A DNA stretch of 64,000 bases, from positions 180,433 to 244,432 of the forward strand of contig NC_009419.2 in assembly GCF_000002875.2 (NCBI RefSeq). Direction: 5' to 3'. Numbering within the stretch: the first letter of the stretch is position 1; the number at the start of each line of letters is the position of its first letter. The stretch is from Leishmania infantum JPCM5 (lineage: Eukaryota > Euglenozoa > Kinetoplastea > Trypanosomatida > Trypanosomatidae). Below, piece by piece: positions 31,201-40,400 of this stretch. Below the pieces are notes generated by a model. The model did no database searches. It saw nothing but the letters and a program-made list of their open reading frames with translations, and was not told the origin of the DNA. The translations under genes were made by a program, and so were the position numbers.

Positions 31201-34200
31201 TCCAGCAGCAGCTCCGCGCCGTCAGCGTCCTCGTCGTCTGCGCCGTCCAGCAGCAGCTCCGCGCCGTCGGCGTCGTCGTCGTCTGCGCCGTCCAGCAGCA
31301 GCTCCGCGCCGTCGGCGTCGTCGTCGTCTGCGCCGTCCAGCAGCAGCTCCGCGCCGTCAGCGTCCTCGTCGTCTGCGCCGTCCAGCAGCAGCTCCGCGCC
31401 GTCGGCGTCGTCGTCGTCTGCGCCGTCCAGCAGCAGCTCCGCGCCGTCGGCGTCGTCGTCGTCTGCGCCGTCCAGCAGCAGCTCCGCGCCGTCGGCGTCG
31501 TCGTCGTCTGCGCCGTCCAGCAGCAGCTCCGCGCCGTCGGCGTCCTCGTCGTCTGCGCCGTCCAGCAGCAGCTCCGCGCCGTCGGCGTCCTCGTCGTCTG
31601 CGCCGTCCAGCAGCAGCTCCGCGCCGTCGGCGTCCTCGTCGTCTGCGCCGTCCAGCAGCAGCTCCGCGCCGTCGGCGTCCTCGTCGTCTGCGCCGTCCAG
31701 CAGCAGCTCCGCGCCGTCGGCGTCCTCGTCGTCTGCGCCGTCCAGCAGCAGCTCCGCGCCGTCAGCGTCCTCGTCGTCTGCACCGTCCAGCAGCAGCTCC
31801 GCGCCGTCGGCGTCCTCGTCGTCTGCGCCGTCCAGCAGCAGCTCCGCGCCGTCGGCGTCGTCGTCGTCTGCACCGTCCAGCAGCAGCTCCGCGCCGTCGG
31901 CGTCCTCGTCGTCTGCGCCGTCCAGCAGCAGCTCCACGCCGTCGGCGTCCTCGTCGTCTGCACCGTCCAGCAGCAGCTCCGCGCCGTCGGCGTCCTCGTC
32001 GTCTGCGCCGTCCAGCAGCAGCTCCGCGCCGTCGGCGTCGTCGTCGTCTGCACCGTCCAGCAGCAGCTCCGCGCCGTCGGCGTCCTCGTCGTCTGCGCCG
32101 TCCAGCAGCAGCTCCGCGCCGTCGGCGTCCTCGTCGTCTGCACCGTCCAGCAGCAGCTCCGCGCCGTCGGCGTCCTCGTCGTCTGCGCCGTCCAGCAGCA
32201 GCTCCGCGCCGTCGGCGTCCTCGTCGTCTGCGCCGTCCAGCAGCAGCTCCGCGCCGTCGGCGTCCTCGTCGTCTGCGCCGTCCAGCAGCAGCTCCGCGCC
32301 GTCGGCGTCGTCGTCGTCTGCACCGTCCAGCAGCAGCTCCGCGCCGTCGGCGTCGTCGTCGTCTGCGCCGTCCAGCAGCAGCTCCGCGCCGTCGGCGTCC
32401 TCGTCGTCTGCGCCGTCCAGCAGCAGCTCCGCGCCGTCGGCGTCCTCGTCGTCTGCGCCGTCCAGCAGCAGCTCCGCGCCGTCGGCGTCCTCGTCGTCTG
32501 CGCCGTCCAGCAGCAGCTCCGCGCCGTCAGCGTCCTCGTCGTCTGCGCCGTCCAGCAGCAGCTCCGCGCCGTCGGCGTCCTCGTCGTCTGCGCCGTCCAG
32601 CAGCAGCTCCGCGCCGTCGGCGTCGTCGTCGTCTGCACCGTCCAGCAGCAGCTCCGCGCCGTCGGCGTCGTCGTCGTCTGCGCCGTCCAGCAGCAGCTCC
32701 GCGCCGTCGGCGTCCTCGTCGTCTGCGCCGTCCAGCAGCAGCTCCGCGCCGTCGGCGTCCTCGTCGTCTGCGCCGTCCAGCAGCAGCTCCGCGCCGTCGG
32801 CGTCCTCGTCGTCTGCGCCGTCCAGCAGCAGCTCCGCGCCGTCAGCGTCCTCGTCGTCTGCGCCGTCCAGCAGCAGCTCCGCGCCGTCGGCGTCCTCGTC
32901 GTCTGCGCCGTCCAGCAGCAGCTCCACGCCGTCGGCGTCCTCGTCGTCTGCACCGTCCAGCAGCAGCTCCGCGCCGTCGGCGTCCTCGTCGTCTGCGCCG
33001 TCCAGCAGCAGCTCCGCGCCGTCGGCGTCCTCGTCGTCTGCGCCGTCCAGCAGCAGCTCCGCGCCGTCGGCGTCCTCGTCGTCTGCGCCGTCCAGCAGCA
33101 GCTCCGCGCCGTCGGCGTCGTCGTCGTCTGCGCCGTCCAGCAGCAGCTCCGCGCCGTCGGCGTCCTCGTCGTCTGCGCCGTCCAGCAGCAGCTCCGCGCC
33201 GTCGGCGTCGTCGTCGTCTGCGCCGTCCAGCAGCAGCTCCGCGCCGTCGGCGTCCTCGTCGTCTGCACCGTCCAGCAGCAGCTCCGCGCCGTCGGCGTCC
33301 TCGTCGTCTGCACCGTCCAGCAGCAGCTCCGCGCCGTCGGCGTCCTCGTCGTCTGCGCCGTCCAGCAGCAGCTCCGCGCCGTCGGCGTCCTCGTCGTCTG
33401 CGCCGTCCAGCAGCAGCTCCGCGCCGTCGGCGTCGTCGTCGTCTGCGCCGTCCAGCAGCAGCTCCGCGCCGTCGGCGTCCTCGTCTTCTGCGCCGTCCAG
33501 CAGCAGCTCCGCGCCGTCGGCGTCCTCGTCGTCTGCGCCGTCCAGCAGCAGCTCCGCGCCGTCGGCGTCGTCGTCGTCTGCGCCGTCCAGCAGCAGCTCC
33601 GCGCCGTCGGCGTCCTCGTCGTCTGCGCCGTCCAGCAGCAGCTCCGCGCCGTCGGCGTCCTCGTCGTCTGCGCCGTCCAGCAGCAGCTCCGCGCCGTCGG
33701 CGTCCTCGTCGTCTGCGCCGTCCAGCAGCAGCTCCGCGCCGTCGGCGTCCTCGTCGTCTGCGCCGTCCAGCAGCAGCTCCGCGCCGTCAGCGTCCTCGTC
33801 GTCTGCGCCGTCCAGCAGCAGCTCCGCGCCGTCGGCGTCCTCGTCGTCTGCGCCGTCCAGCAGCAGCTCCGCGCCGTCGGCGTCCTCGTCGTCTGCGCCG
33901 TCCAGCAGCAGCTCTGCGCCGTCGGCGTCCTCGTCGTCTGCGCCGTCCAGCAGCAGCTCCGCGCCGTCGGCGTCGTCGTCGTCTGCGCCGTCCAGCAGCA
34001 GCTCCGCGCCGTCGGCGTCCTCGTCGTCTGCGCCGTCCAGCAGCAGCTCCGCGCCGTCGGCGTCCTCGTCGTCTGCGCCGTCCAGCAGCAGCTCTGCGCC
34101 GTCGGCGTCCTCGTCGTCTGCGCCGTCCAGCAGCTCTTCCGTGTCGCTCAGTGACAGTGGAGGTTGCTTCAGCGATGTTCCTTATTACACGCCAGTGCAG

Positions 34201-34821
34201 GTGGCGCATAGCATGCGCTTTCTCTCTGGGTTTTCCGAGGTGTCCGCGGATGCAAGTTCCAGTTGGAAGTGTCCGAACTTCTGCTCATGGGCGGGGGTAA
34301 CGTGCACACCGGAAGGATTTTTTCTCGATCTAGCGGGTGTGGTCAAGTCGGGCTGGCTACCGATGGTTCCCGGTGACTGCGACGGCTTGGAAGTCCCTGT
34401 TTTGAGTATCAGCGCGGGTGGTGCGGAGGGAGGCGTGACTTTGAATGGCTCTTTGCCGCCGTCGTGGGGTCGGCTGCTGTCTCTTGTTGAGCTGGATTTC
34501 TCGTACACGGGCGTCAGCGGTGCGGCACCGTCGGACTGGTCGGCCTTGGTGAACCTGAAGAAGCTGAATCTGGGCCACAATAAGTTGAGTGGTGAATTCC
34601 CGGCGGAGTGGAGCGGCATGGTGGCCATAGAGGAGCTGTATCTGAACGACAACAAATTCAGTGGCAGGTTGCCCTTCGAATGGTTTAAGATGGAGAGCCT
34701 CAAAATCCTCGATCTCTCCAACAACGAATTGGGCGGCTCCCTTCCCAGCTTCATCGTTTCACTCTCGCGCTCACACGACGTCGCAGCGCTGCGCGAGCGG
34801 CTGTTGGCGGTGAGGAAGTAA
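24454..34821 (+). CDS. PPG: Proteophosphoglycan with internal and C-terminal LRR modules, start missing
   Basis: The sequence after the gap opens with worn Ser/Ala/Pro units containing Phe, Leu, Gly and Arg (24454-24590). An extra A at 24591-24592 shifts the frame, and regular units run to 25272. LRR module B follows (25279-26178): DDCYAAVPFY, a W-x-C-x-x-F-C-x-W N-cap, about eight PSA-like LRRs such as GTLPESWSSM and GNLPPEW, then FCGCLPSKW and a CAIANSC tail. A second array of about 177 units runs to 34140. The C-terminal LRR module (34141-34818) is nearly identical to that of the upstream gene, and TAA lies at 34819-34821. No GPI signal is present, so a secreted product is inferred. LRRs of this type also occur in the promastigote surface antigen family. 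The frameshift sits 140 bp from a gap and may be an assembly error. Confidence 0.87.
25279..26178 (+). other. LRR module B (internal, Cys-capped)
   Basis: This non-repetitive 300-residue island lies between two Ser/Ala/Pro arrays. It has an N-terminal Cys cap, tandem 24-residue LRRs with the G-x-L-P-x-x-W signature, and a C-terminal C-G-C-L-P cap. It is homologous to 54125-54912. Extracellular LRRs like this usually mediate protein contacts; the ligand is unknown. Confidence 0.85.
26179..34140 (+). repeat. Second Ser/Ala/Pro array of the 24454-34821 gene
   Basis: About 177 units of 45 bp. Marker variants include a GCCCCA doublet (near 28530 and 28575), short units near 28930 and 29920, ACG (Ala to Thr) near 31934 and 32929, and a half-unit block near 27600-27645. 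Confidence 0.96.
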
Positions 34822-35651
34822 CGGAACGAATCGGACAGTTTCGAAGTTTTTTTTGTGTGTGCATTACGTGGCGTGAGCGGATGTTTGAGCGTGTGTGTTG
34901 TTGCTCTTACGAGCGAGACTCGTTGTCGGTGTGAGACGCCCATTCTGTGCTTGTCTGTTGTCACGTTGCATTGGCTAGAGCGTGCGGCAAACCGCGCACC
35001 ACACGCACGATACCTGCTCCCCGCGCCCCCTTACCTTCTGCCACTTATCTTTCCTTCTCGCTGGGCCGTTCGCATATGTCCGTGCCCCTCTTCCTTGTTT
35101 GTTTTGAACGACCAGCGTGCCGACCCTGGTGGGTGTTGCTACGCTTCTCGCACCCCGTTTCTCACATGCCGCTGCTGCTGCTCTCTCTCTCTGCGCCTGC
35201 TCGCTGGCCACATGGATTGTCACGGCGCCGCGTGATTGCATTGGGGGCTGCGCAACACATTGGGAAGGGTGTACCTGCGCGCAGAGGTGGCGCACACCTC
35301 ACGGTGAGGCGACACAGTCTTCTCGTTTTTTCTTTTACTCATTGAGTGCTCTCAGCACGTTCATTTTGCAAGTTGGACTGACTGGCTGCACCGATGGCTG
35401 GGCGCCTGAGAGCTTCCGCTCTTGTGGGCGCACTTGGTGTCCACCTCCTCGCCTGTAGTCGCGTCTGTGTCCATCTGTGCATCTCCCTCATTTTATTTCT
35501 CGTTTTCGGCTTCACCGTCTCTCTCGGGCTGATCCTCTCTTCTGTCCGGCATCTCACTTGCCCTCCAATGCATGCCGCGCGTGTATGCGTACCTGTGCCC
35601 ATGTCTCTCTGTCTCCATCTCTCTGCACGTGGCGTTGCTGGCCGAGGGAGT
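34123..35651 (+). repeat. Duplicated gene end plus downstream DNA, copy 2
   Basis: Near-identical partner of 18741-20271. Homology is cut by the gap at 35652 and resumes at 36189, matching 22587 of copy 1, so about 2.3 kb of copy 1 has no visible counterpart here. Confidence 0.93.
34822..35651. other. Intergenic DNA downstream of PPG (copy 2), no gene seen
   Basis: 3' flank duplicated from copy 1, pyrimidine-rich. Only short overlapping ORFs without recognisable content are present. Confidence 0.85.
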
Positions 35652-35752
35652 NNNNNNNNNNNNNNNNNNNNNNNNNNNNNNNNNNNNNNNNNNNNNNNNN
35701 NNNNNNNNNNNNNNNNNNNNNNNNNNNNNNNNNNNNNNNNNNNNNNNNNNNN
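35652..35752. other. Assembly gap (101 N)
   Basis: The gap separates the duplicated PPG 3' flank from an unrelated minus-strand coding fragment. Copy 1 has continuous DNA at the equivalent place, so the two gap sides may not be neighbours in the genome. Confidence 0.95.
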
Positions 35753-36190
35753 CCGACGACGTGTAAAATGCAGCGGTGGCCGGCTGTTGCGACAGTGGCG
35801 TCGTAGATTCGTCGAGAGCCTTCGAGAAAGCACTGAATAGCTCCTGGACCGTTGCGTATCGTCGGGTCTCGCGTCTGACACTCATGTCGGCATCGGTGGC
35901 CTCATGGGCGGCGGTCGCCCGCTCTGGCGGTTCCGGAGTCGCGGACCGTTTACAGTGACGCACCCGCGCATGACGCAAGAAGCGGCGGTGGTGTGGGGTA
36001 AGGGCCAGCCGCGTGTGTAGCCGGATGTCGAGGAAGCGGAAGACAGCTGCAATGCACTTGGCGTTTTCTGCATCCTGCGCATCCGCCTGCTCGGAGCCAC
36101 TGCTACCCGGGAAACCGGCGCTGTCCACTTCCTTTGATTTTGGTTGCCCGCGCTGCGAATGCCTGGTGTTGTTGCGCACGCGGCGCCCTC
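35753..36190 (-). CDS. Minus-strand coding fragment of unknown function
   Basis: The minus strand is open for about 145 codons, from 36190 down to the gap, with GC-rich third positions and protein-like composition. Features seen: KEVDSAGFPGSSGSEQAD, then FRFLDIRLHTRLALTPHHRR, then an amphipathic YATVQELFSAFSKALDES. There is no start and no stop inside, so it is an internal fragment. I do not recognise the family. It is absent from the equivalent place in intergenic copy 1 and lies on the opposite strand to every PPG gene, which is unusual within a trypanosomatid polycistronic unit. Its right edge abuts DNA equal to 22587 onward. A chimeric contig or an insertion are the two explanations; an antisense artefact is less likely because the duplicated flanks lack this composition. 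Confidence 0.5.
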
Positions 36191-37329
36191 CACACACACC
36201 ACCACAACTACCCCTGCATCGCAGTGGTCTCTCTTTTCGTTTTCTCGCTCTCTTTCCTTCCTGCTGTTTGGTGTGCCATCCCTGTGGCAAGGTGCACGCC
36301 GTTAAGGACGTCTTCTCAACTCCCTTCCCTTTTGTGTGTGTGTGTGTGTGTGTTAGTGTGTATTGCCTGTTTTTGTTTTGTGTTGTGCTCTCCGGGCTCA
36401 TTCTTTTCGTGACTTCGAGTATCTCCCGTTTCGGGCTCTTCTCAGCTACGCGTATACCATATTCTCTCCTTTCGCCTTCGTTCGCCGCTGTCTCTCCCCT
36501 CCCCCGGGCCACCTCTGCACACCCCCAACCCTCGCTTCGCGTCTCTCTTTCGCACCCCTTGCTTGCGTGTCCTTTCTGTGTGTGTTGTGTAGGTGTGGGT
36601 GTGCTGTGTGTGTGTGTGTGTGATTTAGGTTCTGCGTACAGTTGATTTCTTGTCATTTTATGGAACGGACGACCACCTCCTCTGCCCCTCGCAGTGCATA
36701 CCTGTCCACCTGTCGTGTAATCGTTGGTTTTCTTCCCGCTTGAATCCATCATCGCCAGCGCGTTTTCTCTTCCACAGCATCTGGCCTCCCCCTCCACCCT
36801 CCGGCACAAGCGCCCTCACTCGTTCACGTCGCTGCTAGCAGAGAGCTACCCGTATCTATTCTCACGTCTCTGTCGGCGTTCTCCGTCCTTGTTACTTTCT
36901 CTAGCGCTCTCAGTGAAGCGAACGCGGGAAGCTCGCCGAGGCCATATTGCGCCCCCGCCCCCACCCAACAAGAGGGCGAGAGGATACACAAACTAATAGA
37001 ACGACGGCTCTTTGTCTTTTCGCTTGTTTTGCACACTGCCCTTTTACGTGTCCTTTTCTCTCACGCGCACTGCCCAACACAACACCGCGCTGGCTCGCTG
37101 TTTGCGAACTCCCCGACCACACGCGAAGGAAGACGAGTGTCCCTCGCACACATTTCTTTCCTTCCCACGCTATCTCTGACTGTCGAGCGTCTTTTGCTGC
37201 GCGTGCTTTTATCTTGTGTTCTCTCTTTCTGTTTGGTTGGTTGTTTCCCCTCTCCCTTTCCTTCCTACCTTCTCTCCCATTTCTGCGTCCGTGGGTGTGT
37301 CTCCTTGCTGCCGCCATCAACTGGACACC
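36189..37329. other. Intergenic DNA and 5' flank of the giant PPG (copy 2)
   Basis: It matches copy 1 at 22587-22980 and then at about 23945-24340, skipping 0.96 kb between the GT-rich direct repeats. From about 37000 on it is pyrimidine-rich leader sequence. No gene was seen. ATG-less leader frames open at 37216 only with GTG. Confidence 0.85.
37151..37187 (+). promoter_or_regulatory. Candidate trans-splice acceptor of the 37330 gene
   Basis: A pyrimidine-rich run (37151-37184) is followed by AG at 37186-37187, the last AG before the ATG at 37330. That would give a leader of about 140 nt. Trypanosomatid mRNAs are made by spliced-leader addition at such sites. An earlier AG at 37127-37128 after another pyrimidine run is an alternative. 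Confidence 0.3.
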
Positions 37330-37443
37330 ATGGCGCTCCTTCATTCCATCATCTCGACGCCAAGGCCACATCGGCACGCTGCGCTCATTGCGGTGTCGCT
37401 GTTGTCTGTGGTTCTAGTTTTTTGGGGTGCCGACGCACACGCC
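37330..37443 (+). other. Signal peptide of the giant PPG
   Basis: The first 38 codons give a short basic region (RPHRH) followed by a hydrophobic core (LIAVSLLSVVLVFW) and a likely cleavage site after AHA. This supports ATG 37330 as the start and directs the product into the secretory pathway, where phosphoglycosylation occurs. Confidence 0.85.
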
Positions 37444-40400
37444 GCTGACGATGATGCAGATGTGAGCGCATGCTCTGGCAACAGCCCATACTACACGGCC
37501 ATCGAGCACGAGAACACCCGCAGCTTTCTTGACTCTTTCAAGGAGGCTATCCCAGCTCTGAAGTCCCTGTGGACGTGCGACAATTTCTGCGTCCATCCGG
37601 GTATCCACTGCACAGCGATGGGCCTCCACATTACCTTGAACGCATCGGCACTGTCGGGAAGCCTTCCTGAGCTCCCGAACAACGTCGATGGATTCCACGT
37701 GGTCCTTTCAGGCCTCACATTTGTCGGCAAAGGGGAGCGTGTGATCGGTTCCCTGCCCGTCAGCTGGAATCTCCTCACTCGTCTCTCTTACTTCCACGCC
37801 GGCGCCACCGCCTTCTCTGGAACTCTGCCAGAAACGTGGGGAACATCCGTCGAACTGCGTGTCATGACAAGACGCTCAATAGCTCCTCTCGCCAGACCCT
37901 GCGGCAACTCTTGCTTCCGTTCGATCCGTCTCGGTGGAAACCACTTGAGCGGTACCCTGCCCGCCAGCTGGTCCAGCATGAAGGATCTGCAAGAGATTTG
38001 GATCAACAACAACCTCCTCACCGGCACCCTGCCCCCCGAGTGGAGCACCATCACTAACCTCCGCTCTGTTAACGCACGCCACAACCTCCTAACAGGCACA
38101 CTGCCGCCGGAGTGGTCTTCGATGCCCGCCATTCGCGACCTCACCCTCGACCACAACAGGTTCTGCGGATGCGTTCCAGATTCCTGGAAGCAAATCAACG
38201 GCCTCACTATTGACGCCGATAAACCACTCTGGGAACCTCACTGCGCTGTCTCCAACAGCTGCGAGGAGGAACCCACCAGCAGCAGCTCCGCGCCATCGCC
38301 GTCGTCGTCGTCTGCGCCGTCCAGCAGCAGCTCCGCGCCGTCCAGCAGCAGCTCCGCGCCATCGCCGTCGTCGTCGTCTGCGCCGTCCAGCAGCAGCTCC
38401 GCGCCGTCCAGCAGCAGCTCCGCGCCGTCGGCGTCGTCGTCGTCTGCGCCGTCCAGCAGCAGCTCCGCGCCGTCGGCGTCGTCGTCGTCTGCGCCGTCCA
38501 GCAGCAGCTCTGCGCCGTCGGCGTCGTCGTCGTCTGCGCCGTCCAGCAGCAGCTCCGCGCCGTCGGCGTCCTCGTCGTCTGCGCCGTCCAGCAGCAGCTC
38601 CGCGCCGTCGGCGTCGTCGTCGTCTGCGCCGTCCAGCAGCAGCTCCGCGCCGTCGGCGTCCTCGTCGTCTGCGCCGTCCAGCAGCAGCTCCGCGCCGTCG
38701 GCGTCGTCGTCGTCTGCGCCGTCCAGCAGCAGCTCTGCGCCGTCGGCGTCGTCGTCGTCTGCGCCGTCCAGCAGCAGCTCCGCGCCGTCGGCGTCGTCGT
38801 CGTCTGCGCCGTCCAGCAGCAGCTCCGCGCCGTCGGCGTCGTCGTCGTCTGCGCCGTCCAGCAGCAGCTCCGCGCCGTCGGCGTCGTCGTCGTCTGCGCC
38901 GTCCAGCAGCAGCTCTGCGCCGTCGGCGTCGTCGTCGTCTGCGCCGTCCAGCAGCAGCTCCGCGCCGTCGGCGTCCTCGTCGTCTGCGCCGTCCAGCAGC
39001 AGCTCTGCGCCGTCGGCGTCGTCGTCGTCTGCGCCGTCCAGCAGCAGCTCCGCGCCGTCGGCGTCCTCGTCGTCTGCGCCGTCCAGCAGCAGCTCCGCGC
39101 CGTCGGCGTCGTCGTCGTCTGCGCCGTCCAGCAGCAGCTCCGCGCCATCGCCGTCGTCGTCGTCTGCGCCGTCCAGCAGACTCCGCGCCGTCCAGCAGCA
39201 GCTCCGCGCCGTCGGCGTCGTCGTCGTCTGCGCCGTCCAGCAGCAGCTCTGCGCCGTCGGCGTCGTCGTCGTCTGCGCCGTTCAGCAGCAGCTCCGCGCC
39301 GTCGGCGTCGTCGTCGTCTGCGCCGTCCAGCAGCAGCTCCGCGCCATCGGCGTCGTCGTCGTCTGCGCCGTCCAGCAGCAGCTCCGCGCCGTCGGCGTCG
39401 TCGTCGTCTGCGCCGTCCAGCAGCAGCTCCGCGCCATCGGCGTCGTCGTCGTCTGCGCCGTCCAGCAGCAGCTCCGCGCCGTCGGCGTCGTCGTCGTCTG
39501 CGCCGTCCAGCAGCAGCTCCGCGCCGTCGGCGTCGTCGTCGTCTGCGCCGTCCAGCAGCAGCTCCGCGCCGTCGGCGTCGTCGTCGTCTGCGCCGTCCAG
39601 CAGCAGCTCCGCGCCGTCGGCGTCGTCGTCGTCTGCAGCGTCCAGCAGCAGCTCCGCGCCGTCGGCGTCGTCGTCGTCTGCACCGTCCAGCAGCAGCTCC
39701 GCGCCGTCGGCGTCCTCGTCGTCTGCGCCGTCCAGCAGCAGCTCCGCGCCGTCGGCGTCCTCGTCGTCTGCACCGTCCAGCAGCAGCTCCGCGCCGTCGG
39801 CGTCCTCGTCGTCTGCGCCGTCCAGCAGCAGCTCCGCGCCGTCGGCGTCCTCGTCGTCTGCGCCGTCCAGCAGCAGCTCCGCGCCGTCGGCGTCCTCGTC
39901 GTCTGCGCCGTCTAGCAGCAGCTCCGCGCCGTCAGCGTCGTCGTCGTCTGCGCCGTCCAGCAGCAGCTCCGCGCCGTCGGCGTCCTCGTCGTCTGCGCCG
40001 TCCAGCAGCAGCTCCGCGCCGTCAGCGTCCTCGTCGTCTGCGCCGTCCAGCAGCAGCTCCGCGCCGTCGGCGTCCTCGTCGTCTGCGCCGTCCAGCAGCA
40101 GCTCCGCGCCGTCGGCGTCCTCGTCGTCTGCGCCGTCCAGCAGCAGCTCCGCGCCGTCAGCGTCCTCGTCGTCTGCGCCGTCCAGCAGCAGCTCCGCGCC
40201 GTCGGCGTCCTCGTCGTCTGCGCCGTCCAGCAGCAGCTCCGCGCCGTCGGCGTCCTCGTCGTCTGCGCCGTCCAGCAGCAGCTCCGCGCCGTCAGCGTCC
40301 TCGTCGTCTGCGCCGTCCAGCAGCAGCTCCGCGCCGTCGGCGTCCTCGTCGTCTGCGCCGTCCAGCAGCAGCTCCGCGCCGTCGGCGTCCTCGTCGTCTG

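Noticed and set aside
26007..33313. Minus-strand ORFs of about 2,300 codons over the array of the 24454-34821 gene
   Set aside because: Same antisense effect. They overlap a PPG frame with LRR modules at both ends, and have no conserved start or domain.
37216..37329. Upstream extension of the giant PPG start
   Set aside because: It needs a GTG start and lies in the pyrimidine-rich leader. The first ATG (37330) begins a complete signal peptide.
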